The notes under the pieces: model-generated
Told to the model about the DNA's origin: nothing
The model's input: only the letters and a program-made list of their open reading frames with translations
Databases searched by the model: none
Shown: one piece after another, positions 51,142-59,709 of the stretch
Position numbering within the stretch: the stretch's first letter is position 1
Layout of the letters: every line of letters begins with the position of its first letter
Assembly: GCF_030378165.1 (NCBI RefSeq)
Contig: NZ_CP119766.1
Span: 2,728,001-2,792,000, forward strand
Source of the DNA: Flavobacterium panacagri
Lineage (GTDB): Bacteria > Bacteroidota > Bacteroidia > Flavobacteriales > Flavobacteriaceae
Reading direction: 5' to 3'
DNA: 64,000 bases
Program-made: the position numbers and the translations under genes

Positions 51142-53370
51142 TTAGAACTTATAACGCAAACTTGTCATAACCTGACGAGGCGCTATTGGGTTCACACTGT
51201 AATTTTCGTGAACAGTATAGTTTAATTCGTTTGTGATGTTTGATAATTTACATAAAATAGAGATTTTTCTCCAAGTATATCCTGCCGAAGCATCGATTGT
51301 AGTGTATCCTTTCAATGGAATTTCTCTGTGGTAGATTCCGTCAGGATATTTGGTAAGATCTGTGCTGTATTGATCATTCCAGCCGCCCAAACGATCACCA
51401 ATATAATTTCCTATTGCTCCAACAGAAACACCTTTAAGAAAACCATCTGGTATGGTGTAATAGAAGCTTAAATTTGCTGTATTTGCTGGAGTTCTTACAA
51501 GACGATCACCCTCAATAAAACTTCCGTTTAAACCAGATGTTTTAGTATAACGCATATCATTATAGCTGTAACCAGCAACAATACTTAAACCTTCAACAGG
51601 TCTTGCAGTTACATCAATTTCGACACCTTTACTTTTGGTTTCACCGCTTAACACTTTTACATTTGTATCCGTATTTAAACTTCCGTCGGCTTTAAATTCA
51701 GCTGTTTGTGCTAGATTGCTATTTGTAATTTGATAAACAGTAACGTTTGTGCTTAACATTCCTTCTAAGAAATCTGTTTTAATACCAGCTTCATATTGGT
51801 CAATAATAGATGGCTCAATTGGTTTTAAATCAGCTGTAGTTCCTGTGTTTGGAGTAAACGATGTAGAATAACTTGCAAATAACGAAACATCTTTTCTTGG
51901 CTGATAGATCAAACCAAATTTTGGAGAAAATGCATTGTCTAATTTCTTAGCACCCACTGTTGGTACTGCATTTTCAGGACTTACTGTTTGTTTTCCTGAA
52001 ACCAAAGTTTCTTTATAAGTCGTAACTTCAGCTTCCTGCCATGACCAGCGTATACCAGCTAATACTTTAAATTTTTCTGTAATTGAAATCAGATCTTGGA
52101 AATAAACACCAAAACGATTGGTTTCTGTTTTTGCAATTTGAGTTGCCCTAGCATTAGGAATATCATTTCTCTGTGTTGATGGGTCAAAATTGAAAAGATT
52201 GATTGTATCATAATTCGCAGGAGTAAAAGCAAAAGTGTAAGCCGTTGCAAAAGAGTTTTCCCAGTCGGCACCTGTAAAAATTTGATGTTTGACAGATCCT
52301 GTATTAAAATTCCCCTGAAGACTTAATTGATCTCCTAATATTTGTTCTAAGTTATCATTTTGAACTAATGGTCTTGTCCAATCACCGCTTGCACTTACTG
52401 AAGATAGTTGCGCTGTAGATTTTGATGCTCTATCATAGCTTTGGAAAGAAGAGTTAAAGTTTAATTTCCAGTTTTTATTGAAATCATGATTTAATAATAC
52501 AGAAGCACTTGACGATTTAGTTGTACCATTAGACCAAAGAGATCCATAAAATGTATTACGAGGTAAATCCAGAATTTTTGTGCCAATAATTCCTGTTCCA
52601 AAATCTGGAGTCCAATCTGCACTTAAATAATCTCCTTGAAGAGTAATTTGTGTTTTAGGATTGATTACGAAAAGTAAGGAAGGGTTTATATACAAACGCT
52701 CGTTTTTTACAACATCTCTAAAACTTTCCGAATTTTCATAAGAACCATTAATTCTAAAAGCAATAGATTTAGTAAGACCGCCATAAAAGTCAAAAGCTGG
52801 TTTATAATAAGAAAAGCTCCCCATTTGCATTGATACTTCGCCACCAGTTTTAAATTGAGGAGTTTTAGTAACAAGGTTAAGGATTCCCCCTGGAGCTACA
52901 TTTCCAAATAATAGGGCAGAACCTCCTTTAAGAAATTCTACTTTATCTAAACCGGATACATCTGGAATTGATCCTGCATTATAGCGGAATCCATTTTTAA
53001 ACATATTATTGGCAGACATATCATAACCTCTTGAGAAAAAAGATTCCTGAGCGCCACCTCGAGCAGAACCCACATAAACACCATTAGCATTTTTAAGAAC
53101 TTCACTTAATCGGATAGCTTGTTGCTGCTCGATAACTTCAGAACCAATAACTTGTATTGACTGTGGATTGTCCATTGGTTTTAATCCAGAACGAACTGCC
53201 GTTACAGGTTTAGGTTCTTTGGTTTTGGTAACCACGACCTCATTCAGAATTTCTCCTTTTTTATTTTTTACAGTATCGGTTACTGAAGAAGTAGTTTCAT
53301 TACTTGAATAATCTTGACCGTAAGAGACAAAGCTCAATAATCCTAGTGCTAATAGTAAATTATATTTCAT
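51142..53370 (-). CDS. TonB-dependent siderophore receptor
   Basis: A 742-residue outer-membrane receptor with a signal peptide (cleavage before QDYSS) and a short linker. The plug domain (about 60-165) has MDNPQSIQVIGSEVIEQQQA and FKNGFRYNAGSIPDVSGLDKVEFLKGG, and GNVAPGGILNLVTK closes the plug. A 22-strand barrel follows, ending in the aromatic SLRYKF. The 'N-PQSIQV' start and the plug layout fit the siderophore-receptor subfamily (FhuA/FoxA-like). There is no carboxypeptidase-regulatory N-terminal domain, unlike the receptor at 55781. It has its own promoter with an 11-base-spaced repeat operator and its own terminator, so it is monocistronic. The ligand is unknown; ferric siderophore is the likeliest. 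Confidence 0.92.
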   Translation of the reverse strand: MKYNLLLALGLLSFVSYGQDYSSNETTSSVTDTVKNKKGEILNEVVVTKTKEPKPVTAVRSGLKPMDNPQSIQVIGSEVIEQQQAIRLSEVLKNANGVYVGSARGGAQESFFSRGYDMSANNMFKNGFRYNAGSIPDVSGLDKVEFLKGGSALLFGNVAPGGILNLVTKTPQFKTGGEVSMQMGSFSYYKPAFDFYGGLTKSIAFRINGSYENSESFRDVVKNERLYINPSLLFVINPKTQITLQGDYLSADWTPDFGTGIIGTKILDLPRNTFYGSLWSNGTTKSSSASVLLNHDFNKNWKLNFNSSFQSYDRASKSTAQLSSVSASGDWTRPLVQNDNLEQILGDQLSLQGNFNTGSVKHQIFTGADWENSFATAYTFAFTPANYDTINLFNFDPSTQRNDIPNARATQIAKTETNRFGVYFQDLISITEKFKVLAGIRWSWQEAEVTTYKETLVSGKQTVSPENAVPTVGAKKLDNAFSPKFGLIYQPRKDVSLFASYSTSFTPNTGTTADLKPIEPSIIDQYEAGIKTDFLEGMLSTNVTVYQITNSNLAQTAEFKADGSLNTDTNVKVLSGETKSKGVEIDVTARPVEGLSIVAGYSYNDMRYTKTSGLNGSFIEGDRLVRTPANTANLSFYYTIPDGFLKGVSVGAIGNYIGDRLGGWNDQYSTDLTKYPDGIYHREIPLKGYTTIDASAGYTWRKISILCKLSNITNELNYTVHENYSVNPIAPRQVMTSLRYKF

Positions 53371-53405
53371 GATATTTATTTAGATTCAATAAAAATTATT
53401 GACTG

Positions 53406-53413
53406 CAAATATA
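53406..53413 (-). promoter_or_regulatory. TAnnTTTG -7 box of the 51142 TonB receptor
   Basis: On the minus strand this reads TATATTTG, 36 bases before the ATG. There is no good TTG at the -33 position, which fits a promoter that needs an activator. Confidence 0.55.
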
Positions 53414-53457
53414 AATACACATGATCTTTAACATGAAATTATGAAGTGGTTTTCTTA

Positions 53458-53506
53458 CTTAAACCTTGCTTAGTTCTTTCTTAAGATTTGCTTAATGTTT
53501 TTCTAA
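53458..53506. promoter_or_regulatory. Four CTTAA-type boxes at exact 11-base spacing upstream of the 51142 receptor
   Basis: On the plus strand, CTTAA 53458, CTTAG 53469, CTTAA 53480 and CTTAA 53491 are each 11 bases apart; a weak fifth (TCTAA, 53502) keeps the phase. Direct repeats spaced one helical turn apart are the hallmark of OmpR/PhoB-family sites; the PmrA box (YTTAAK-N5-YTTAAK) is nearly the same. The array lies 45 bases upstream of the -7 box. Confidence 0.75.
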
Positions 53507-53538
53507 TGATATTTTAATTTTGTATTAATTTTCAAAAA

Positions 53539-53562
53539 AAACCTTGCCGTTAAGCAAGGTTT
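53539..53562 (-). terminator. Intrinsic terminator of the DUF4198 gene
   Basis: AAACCTTGC (53539-53547) pairs with GCAAGGTTT (53554-53562); on the minus strand it is followed by a T-run. Confidence 0.85.
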
Positions 53563-53602
53563 ATTGAATTGAAATTAAATCTAAGAATGAAATTTTCTAA
53601 AA

Positions 53603-54328
53603 TTATTTTACTGCAATTTGGTAAGTAGCCATTTTCCAGATTTCATCGTATTTTTTACCATTATGATCTCCAGAAGCTTTATCAGTGTGGGCATATTCTA
53701 CCATGTAATTTCCTGACCAGATTGGAGTAAAAGAGAACTCTCCTTTATCGTTTGTCCATAGTTCTTTTTCCCATCCGTTTGGAGCAATTACTTTAATCTT
53801 TGCTTCTTTGGCTATAGCACCTTCATAAGAAGCTACTCCTGTAATTTTAGTATCTTTTTTAGCTGCATCTGCATTTTCTGAGAAAACGGCAATTTTGTTT
53901 GTGTTAGCTGTAATATTATTTCCTGCAGCTTTGTTTCCAACAACTACAGTTGCACTTGAGTTATAATCTAATTTCATTGTGCCATAAACATCTTTTACAG
54001 TATGCTGCATTACAATAGTGTAAACTCCATCTTCTGTTGGAGTAAAGAATGCTTGGTATTTATTGTCTAAAGCCTTAGAAGTAAGTTTAGTTTCTTTTTT
54101 TGAAGGAGAAATAACGACTAAAGTGAAATCTTTTAAATCTGAAAACCATTTATCGGCTTTTGTAATGTCATTATCAGAGAATTCTCCAAAGTAAATAGAA
54201 ATTTCCTGAGCTTTACCTTTTGTTCCTGTAGCTTTTGTTTCAATCCAAAGTGCATGAGCAAAGATTTGAGGTGTGGCAAAAAGCATTAAGAATAAAAAAG
54301 TTAATGTTTTTAGTGTATTTGATTTCAT
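53603..54328 (-). CDS. DUF4198 domain protein, exported, possible metal-binding partner
   Basis: A 241-residue protein with a signal peptide ending FA, so the mature protein begins His25-Ala-Leu-Trp (HALWIETK). DUF4198 proteins commonly begin with such an exposed His and are found beside metal or cobalamin transport genes. The N-terminal part is an Ig-like beta domain; the C-terminal part (about 160-241) is a second, carboxypeptidase-regulatory-like domain (GEFSFTPIWSGNYMVEYAH) with several His. It lies between two TonB receptors and a PepSY protein. Inference: a periplasmic protein that binds or delivers metal. A -7-like TATGTTTG lies at 54372-54365 on the minus strand. Confidence 0.85.
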   Translation of the reverse strand: MKSNTLKTLTFLFLMLFATPQIFAHALWIETKATGTKGKAQEISIYFGEFSDNDITKADKWFSDLKDFTLVVISPSKKETKLTSKALDNKYQAFFTPTEDGVYTIVMQHTVKDVYGTMKLDYNSSATVVVGNKAAGNNITANTNKIAVFSENADAAKKDTKITGVASYEGAIAKEAKIKVIAPNGWEKELWTNDKGEFSFTPIWSGNYMVEYAHTDKASGDHNGKKYDEIWKMATYQIAVK

Positions 54329-54364
54329 AAGATCAAGTTTAAATTAGTACAATGATATTTTTTA

Positions 54365-54372
54365 CAAACATA
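54365..54372 (-). promoter_or_regulatory. TAnnTTTG -7 box of the DUF4198 gene
   Basis: TATGTTTG on the minus strand, 36 bases before the start codon; no TTG within the usual range. Confidence 0.45.
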
Positions 54373-54409
54373 AGTGTTATTTAGAATAATTAAAAATAAA
54401 AGACAAGAA

Positions 54410-54451
54410 AAAACCTCAAAATCATTTAGTACTAATGAATTTTGAGGTTTT
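54410..54451 (-). terminator. Intrinsic terminator of the PepSY gene
   Basis: AAAACCTCAAAAT (54410-54422) pairs perfectly with ATTTTGAGGTTTT (54439-54451), and the loop itself contains the near-palindrome CATTTAGTACTAATG. Confidence 0.88.
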
Positions 54452-54551
54452 TGTTGAAAATAAAAAATGGACTTAAAGTTTATTTTATGACCCTATAGAT
54501 TTGAAACTAAAAACAGCAATTATAACGTTTTTATTAATAATTGCTTATTTC

Positions 54552-55703
54552 TTAATTATTAACAATAGATTTCTTTTTCTTGTTATTTCTTCCCCACCAA
54601 ATTAGAAAGCCTGTTATAGGTAAACTAGCACAAATTAAGCTGGCAAAAAAGGCAAGTACTTTTCCTGGAAAACCTAATATGCTGCCAACATGCAGATCGT
54701 AATTTAGGAATCTGAATTTCTCACCGTTGCTTTTGTCTTTATACTTTATTGTTCGAAGAGGTTTCGCAGTATATTGATCATAATCTGTAGCGGTATCATC
54801 AAAGCGGCTTTTGTATCTGATAAAGGTGTTGTAAGTCGCAAGTGAATCAGTTTCTTTTGGAAGAAAGAAATAATAGCTTTTGGCCTCAGGATGAGTTTCT
54901 TTTACAGATGCATAAATTTTGTCAAGCGGTCTATTTTTGTTGTATTGAGTAGTATCAGAAACTACTTTTTCTCTTTTGAATGTTTTTCCTCCATTAAATA
55001 ACCATTGCAAACCTTTATCATAAGATTGAAATGCCCAAACCAATCCTGTAAGTGCAATCAATAACGCAAAAAACATAGAATAAAACCCAAGAATATTATG
55101 TAAATCGTAGTTTTTTCGTTTCCATTTTGTACTGTTTTTCCATTGAAACCAAAAACGCTGTTTAACAGCCTGTTTATTTTTTGGCCACCAAAGAATAAGC
55201 CCGGTAATTAAAGAAATGATAAAGATAATGGTAGCTGTTCCTGTAATGGGATCTCCAATTTTGCTGTTTAGGCATAATGTCTGATGCAGCATTCGAACAA
55301 AAACAAAAAACTCGAAATTAACATTTTCCTGTTTTTTAACCGCTCCACTATAAGGATCTACATAGAGATAAGTGCTTTGATATTGGTTCCAATACCAAAA
55401 GGCATCTGGATTTAATTCTTCATAAAACCAGACAATTATGGTGCGGTCATCTTCATTCAGGATTCGGCATCCTGAAATAGATTCTTTTGGGTTTTTGTTG
55501 GCTTTTTTTGCAATTTCTATGATTTGGCTCAGAGGAAGTTTTTTTTCTTTTACCTGATCTACGTGATAGTAATCATGAACAATAGGACGCAGTTCCTCTT
55601 CAAAAGAATACAAACATCCCGTAATACCCAATATAACTACAATTAAGCCAGATGCTAATCCCAGCCATAAGTGAATTTTAAGAATGAGTTTTTTAAAAGT
55701 CAT
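54552..55703 (-). CDS. PepSY-associated TM protein (PiuB-like, iron-uptake linked)
   Basis: A 383-residue inner-membrane protein of the PepSY-associated transmembrane family. It has a first helix preceded by KIHLWLGLASGLIVV with the conserved His, two central helices (IIFIISLITGLILWWPK and FYSMFFALLIALTGLVWAF), PepSY-like periplasmic segments, and a final helix with LHVGSILGFPGKVLA ending in ITGFLIWWG and a basic tail. Such proteins sit next to TonB siderophore receptors, and some are thought to reduce ferric siderophore at the membrane, with the His in the helices binding haem. Here it follows the receptor at 55781 by 77 bases, with a hairpin between. Confidence 0.9.
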   Translation of the reverse strand: MTFKKLILKIHLWLGLASGLIVVILGITGCLYSFEEELRPIVHDYYHVDQVKEKKLPLSQIIEIAKKANKNPKESISGCRILNEDDRTIIVWFYEELNPDAFWYWNQYQSTYLYVDPYSGAVKKQENVNFEFFVFVRMLHQTLCLNSKIGDPITGTATIIFIISLITGLILWWPKNKQAVKQRFWFQWKNSTKWKRKNYDLHNILGFYSMFFALLIALTGLVWAFQSYDKGLQWLFNGGKTFKREKVVSDTTQYNKNRPLDKIYASVKETHPEAKSYYFFLPKETDSLATYNTFIRYKSRFDDTATDYDQYTAKPLRTIKYKDKSNGEKFRFLNYDLHVGSILGFPGKVLAFFASLICASLPITGFLIWWGRNNKKKKSIVNN

Positions 55704-55733
55704 AAAAGTAATTCTGATTGTTATAATTAAAAG

Positions 55734-55758
55734 CGCCTCAATTTTATAAATTGAGGCG
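55734..55758 (-). terminator. Hairpin between the 55781 receptor and the PepSY gene
   Basis: CGCCTCAATTT (55734-55744) pairs perfectly with AAATTGAGGCG (55748-55758) around a three-base loop. It can end the receptor transcript, or let part of it through to the PepSY gene, which has no clear promoter of its own. Confidence 0.85.
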
Positions 55759-55780
55759 TCAGTTTAATTGTTTTTAGGTC

Positions 55781-58099
55781 TTAAAATTTGATTGTCAGGT
55801 TTGCTAACAAGTTGGCTGGTGCCATTGATGAACCCCAGAAATCCCAGTATTTTTCGTTTGTAATATTGTTGAATTTTAAACCTAATCTCCATGTTGGTTT
55901 TTCATAATATACAGTTGCATTGTAAACGGTATAAGAAGGCATATAAATTAAATTATTTGCAGTAAAGTAATTCTTGTCGATATAGTTTGCACCTGCACCA
56001 ATACCTAATCCTTTCAATTTATTTTGGAAAGTATAAGTAGTCCAGAAGTTAACTACATTCTCAGGAGAACTTGTCGCTTTTTTTCCTTCAATAGTTGGAT
56101 CAGATGCTCGTACAATTCGGTTGTCATTATAAGCATATCCACTTACAATACTAAGTCCGTTAAATGGAGTTGCCATTAATTCAAAATCAACACCTTTGCT
56201 TACTTGTTTACCATCTTGGATAGTATATCCAGCATCAACTCTTGTAGCATTATCAATGGTAATGTTGTAGTAACTAATAGAGCCGCTTAATTTCTTATTA
56301 GACGTTTCGGCTTTTAAACCTCCTTCATATTGTACCGCATAAATTGGATCTAAAACTAATAAGGTTTGATCAGGCTGTGTCACAGGTGCCATATTCTGGA
56401 AACCATTCATGTAATTTGCGAATACAGAAACTTGACTTTTTACAATTTCATATACTAATCCAAATTTTGGAGAAAGTGCTGTTTGGCTGTAACCCTCAAC
56501 AGTTCCCACTTTTGCTCTTTCAAAATTATCCAAACGCAAACTTAACATTGCGGAGAATTTGTCTGTAAAATTGATAACATCACAAGAGTAAGCACTAATT
56601 GTTTTTTGGTCAGCAACCGCAGAAGTTGTCAGGTTAAGACCAGCATCAACTGCTTTTCTTCTAATAGGAGCAAAAGGAGTTGTAATATCAATATTATCAA
56701 GTGTAAAAGTTGATCCGCCTGAGAAGTTTGAAGTATAAAGTCTGTAGTTTACACCAGCAAGGAATTTATGTTTGATGCTTCCAGTTGAAAACTGTCCGTT
56801 AATGTTTTCCTGAATATTAGTATAGTTATTAAAGATAGGTCCCCAAAGTCCAACTCTTCTGGCTACTTGTGTTGGTGAACTCCATACTGCATAACTTTGA
56901 TAACTGCGTTCTACATCTTCCCCTACAAAAGAGAATACAGTTGTAGATTTCCAGTTTTCAGATATTTGATATTCAGCTTGCCCAAAGAATTTTGTAGCCG
57001 TTGATTTGGCATCGTTATCATCATGGAACATAGACTTTTTGTAATCGATTTGAAGTTGGCTAGGGTTTGTTATCCCAGAATTTGCGTCATAAGTATTATA
57101 TGTACGTCTGGTGTTGTTTACATTGTAAAGTTCTGCATCGAAGTTAAAAGTAAGTTTTTCCGATGCTTTATAAGTTAAGCTAGGAGCGAAAAGAAGCGTA
57201 TTGTTGAAACCATAATCAAGGAAGCTTTTTTCTCTGTGAACTCCCATATTGATTCTGAATAAAACTGTTTTTTCCTGATTTAAAGGAGTGTTAACATCTA
57301 CAGTTAATCGGTTTAAATTGTAGCTTCCAGCCGTGTAAGATACTTCGGCAGCAGTAGTTTCAAAAGGTTTTTTTGTAACAAGATTCACTACACCTCCAAA
57401 AGAAGACACTGAAGAACCAAATAAAGTTCCAGAAGGGCCTTTCATGATTTCAATACGCTCTACGTTACCAAGATCAACAGAAGAACGTCCAGAAACTGTT
57501 TCCATTCCGTTACGAGCATTAACTCCAATAGAAAATCCTCTGAAAATCATTCCAACTCCACCAGATGGGTAACTAATTGACACAACCCCTGGTGCGTTCA
57601 TAACAGCGCCTTTTATATCTACGGCAACCTGCTGTAATAAAAGTTCTTTTTGGATTACACTGTAGACCTGCGGGTTTTCAATGTTGGTTAAAGGCATTCT
57701 GGCAACATAATCTGTTTTTTTAGATAATATGCTTTTTTTGCCATTTACAACAACTTCTTTTAATTCTTTGTTAGAAACTTTTAGCTGTAAATTAATATTT
57801 GATGTCTCACTTTCTGCTACAATTACTTCACTTTCTGAAGTTTCGTAACCCGTTAAGGAAACTTGTAAAGTATAGGTGCTTGGTTTAACTCTGTTGAATT
57901 CGAAGTTTCCATTTTCGTCAGAAACAGTCCAATATTTTGAGTTTTTTAAGATCACATTAACTCCAGCAGCTAATTCGCCGTCTGAAGTGGTGATGGTTCC
58001 TTTAATTTTTCCATTTTGTTGGGCAGATACGATTAAGAACGAAAAGACAAAACTAATTGTCAATAGAAGACGTAATGTCTTCGGATTAAAATATTTCAT
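55781..58099 (-). CDS. TonB-dependent receptor with carboxypeptidase-regulatory-like N-terminal domain
   Basis: A 772-residue outer-membrane receptor. A signal peptide (cleavage before QQNGKI) is followed by a carboxypeptidase-regulatory-like domain (about 30-115: GKIKGTITTSDGELAAGVNV to GYETSESEVIV), a plug domain (about 135-245, with NAPGVVSISYPSGGVGMIFRG and ERIEIMKGPSGTLFGS), and a barrel ending LTIKF. The plug and barrel resemble siderophore receptors (FhuE/FecA-like), and the neighbouring PepSY gene agrees with ferric-siderophore uptake. It has a textbook promoter and a four-box operator upstream. The ligand is unknown. Confidence 0.92.
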   Translation of the reverse strand: MKYFNPKTLRLLLTISFVFSFLIVSAQQNGKIKGTITTSDGELAAGVNVILKNSKYWTVSDENGNFEFNRVKPSTYTLQVSLTGYETSESEVIVAESETSNINLQLKVSNKELKEVVVNGKKSILSKKTDYVARMPLTNIENPQVYSVIQKELLLQQVAVDIKGAVMNAPGVVSISYPSGGVGMIFRGFSIGVNARNGMETVSGRSSVDLGNVERIEIMKGPSGTLFGSSVSSFGGVVNLVTKKPFETTAAEVSYTAGSYNLNRLTVDVNTPLNQEKTVLFRINMGVHREKSFLDYGFNNTLLFAPSLTYKASEKLTFNFDAELYNVNNTRRTYNTYDANSGITNPSQLQIDYKKSMFHDDNDAKSTATKFFGQAEYQISENWKSTTVFSFVGEDVERSYQSYAVWSSPTQVARRVGLWGPIFNNYTNIQENINGQFSTGSIKHKFLAGVNYRLYTSNFSGGSTFTLDNIDITTPFAPIRRKAVDAGLNLTTSAVADQKTISAYSCDVINFTDKFSAMLSLRLDNFERAKVGTVEGYSQTALSPKFGLVYEIVKSQVSVFANYMNGFQNMAPVTQPDQTLLVLDPIYAVQYEGGLKAETSNKKLSGSISYYNITIDNATRVDAGYTIQDGKQVSKGVDFELMATPFNGLSIVSGYAYNDNRIVRASDPTIEGKKATSSPENVVNFWTTYTFQNKLKGLGIGAGANYIDKNYFTANNLIYMPSYTVYNATVYYEKPTWRLGLKFNNITNEKYWDFWGSSMAPANLLANLTIKF

Positions 58100-58154
58100 T
58101 GGTTTGTAAAATTGGTTTATAAAGATATTTTATTTAGAATAAATAAAAATAACA

Positions 58155-58184
58155 CAAATGTATAGATAATATTTTCTTTAACAA
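58155..58184 (-). promoter_or_regulatory. Promoter of the 55781 TonB receptor
   Basis: On the minus strand, TTG (58184-58182), exactly 19 bases, then TACATTTG (58162-58155) followed by T: the best fit to the Bacteroidota consensus in the window. The ATG is 55 bases downstream. Confidence 0.75.
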
Positions 58185-58193
58185 ATATTATTT

Positions 58194-58231
58194 TTAAGGA
58201 TTCACTAAGCATTTGTTAAGATTATTTTAAG
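58194..58231. promoter_or_regulatory. Four TTAAG-type boxes at exact 11-base spacing upstream of the 55781 receptor
   Basis: On the plus strand, TTAAG 58194, CTAAG 58205, TTAAG 58216 and TTAAG 58227 are each 11 bases apart. The minus strand reads CTTAA, CTTAA, CTTAG, CTTAA, the same boxes as at 53458-53495 but in the opposite orientation relative to the gene. The array begins 10 bases upstream of the -33 TTG. Confidence 0.75.
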
Positions 58232-58325
58232 AAAAGCAAGAATATTCTTCAGGTCTTAATTGGAAAAGAAATTCAAGTTTTTGTGAAAAAAGAAAAAAGT
58301 AGAATGCTTCCCCCTAAAAAAGCCT

Positions 58326-58333
58326 TAATTTTG
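58326..58333 (+). promoter_or_regulatory. TAnnTTTG -7 box of the MFS gene
   Basis: TAATTTTG followed by C, 19 bases before the ATG at 58353. There is no TTG at the proper distance. Confidence 0.45.
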
Positions 58334-58352
58334 CAGTCTGAAAAACAATTTC

Positions 58353-59513
58353 ATGATTTTATCTTTCTTTAAAAAAATTCAAAATACACCTAGAGGATAT
58401 CGTATTGCTAATACAGTCTTTTTCTTTCTTTCTGGTTTTGGATATTCTTCATGGGTATCGAGAATTCCACATATTCAAGCCCAATTGCATTTATCAGAAG
58501 CTCAATTTGGAGCTGTTTTATTTGCCTTTCCAATCGGATTAATGCTGACAATGCCATTTACAGGAAAGCTTTTAAATAAATATAGCAGTCGTTATATTAT
58601 GCTGTTGGGAGCAATTATGTTTAATATTGTATTGTCTCTGCCTGGATTAGTCGCTTTTGTCTGGCAGTTGGTAATTGTGCTTTTAATTTTTGGTGCTTCT
58701 CGTAATATTTTCAATTTATCGATTAATGCACAATCGCTTGAAGTACAGAAATTATATCCAAAATCGATTATTACTCGTTTTCATGCGGTTTGGAGTATTG
58801 CCGTTTTTTCAGGAGCTGGTTTGGGGTATGTTATGGTAACGCAGAAAATTGCACCCTCTCATCACTTATTAGGAGTGAGTGTTTTTATGCTGGCACTGAC
58901 AGCTTGTTTTTATCCAATGAGTATTCATAATGAACCAGTACCAGTCAAAAAGAAATTCTTTTCGATGCCGGAAAAAAACTTGGTTAAGTTTGCCTTGATT
59001 TGTTTTGTTTCTATGGCCTGCGAAAATACGATGTACGATTGGAGTGGTATTTATTTTGAAAATATTTTAAAAGCTTCTCCAAAATTAACCAGTGCTGCTT
59101 TTGTATTTTTTGCTTCGGCAGTTACCTTGGGACGTATATTTGGAGATTATGGTGTAATGAAGTTTGGAACTAAAAAAATCCTTCTTTATAGCGGAATCTT
59201 AATTACCGTCGGTTTCGGAATTTGTTTTATTCTGCCTTACGCTTATCCTACTATTTTCGGATATGTACTAATCGGATTTGGAGTTTCTTGTGTAGTTCCT
59301 TTAGTGTTTAGTATTGCCGGAAGATCATCAAAATTAAGCAGTGGTTCTGCCTTGACTTCTATTTCTACAATTGGTTACCTAGGTTTTTTATTAGTACCGC
59401 CAATGGTTGGGTTTATTTCTGAATATTTAAGTATGAAATGGGCCTTTTTAATTATGGCAGTCTTAGGTATACTTATGATTTTTATGGTGAATAAGATTGG
59501 GGAGAATGAGTGA
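58353..59513 (+). CDS. Major facilitator superfamily transporter
   Basis: A 386-residue membrane protein with twelve hydrophobic helices. The MFS inter-helix motif GKLLNKYSSRYIM follows helix 2, and a weaker repeat (GDYGVMKFGTKKIL) follows helix 8. SWVSRIPHIQAQLHLSEAQFG in the first loop matches a group of sugar or drug MFS proteins (YbjJ-like). The substrate is not set by the sequence. It is divergent from the TonB receptor at 55781 and shares the 253-base intergenic region holding the 11-base repeats; co-regulation is possible but the repeats are about 95 bases from its -7 box. Confidence 0.88.
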   Translation: MILSFFKKIQNTPRGYRIANTVFFFLSGFGYSSWVSRIPHIQAQLHLSEAQFGAVLFAFPIGLMLTMPFTGKLLNKYSSRYIMLLGAIMFNIVLSLPGLVAFVWQLVIVLLIFGASRNIFNLSINAQSLEVQKLYPKSIITRFHAVWSIAVFSGAGLGYVMVTQKIAPSHHLLGVSVFMLALTACFYPMSIHNEPVPVKKKFFSMPEKNLVKFALICFVSMACENTMYDWSGIYFENILKASPKLTSAAFVFFASAVTLGRIFGDYGVMKFGTKKILLYSGILITVGFGICFILPYAYPTIFGYVLIGFGVSCVVPLVFSIAGRSSKLSSGSALTSISTIGYLGFLLVPPMVGFISEYLSMKWAFLIMAVLGILMIFMVNKIGENE

Positions 59514-59591
59514 TTTTTAAGGTTCTGAGATGCTGAGATGCTGAGTTGCTAAGTTTTTTTGCCACTAAGGCGTAAAGTTTTTTAAGATTAA

Positions 59592-59677
59592 GTTCCATTA
59601 GGAACGAATTATTTTGTAGCAACGGATTTCAATCCGTTGAAATCAATTTGTAAAAAGCTAATAGTTCCGTAGGAACG
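59592..59677. repeat. Dispersed repeat 'TAGGAACGAATTATTTTGTAG', copy A
   Basis: Bases 59592-59638 match 60433-60479 almost base for base, including GCAACGGATTTCAATCCGTT, whose ends pair as a hairpin. AGTTCCGTAGGAACG (59663-59677) is repeated identically at 60506-60520. It sits directly 3' of the DUF6265 gene. Ahead of it, 59522-59580 holds GAGATGCTGAGATGCTGAG and GCCACTAAGGCGTAAAG words. Confidence 0.8.
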
Positions 59678-59709
59678 ATTCATATTAATATTTTTGTTCG
59701 CTATCAGGC

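Noticed and set aside
53536..53570. CRISPR or integron-like repeat
   Set aside because: A single hairpin with a T-run is an ordinary terminator; no spacer-repeat periodicity exists anywhere in the window.
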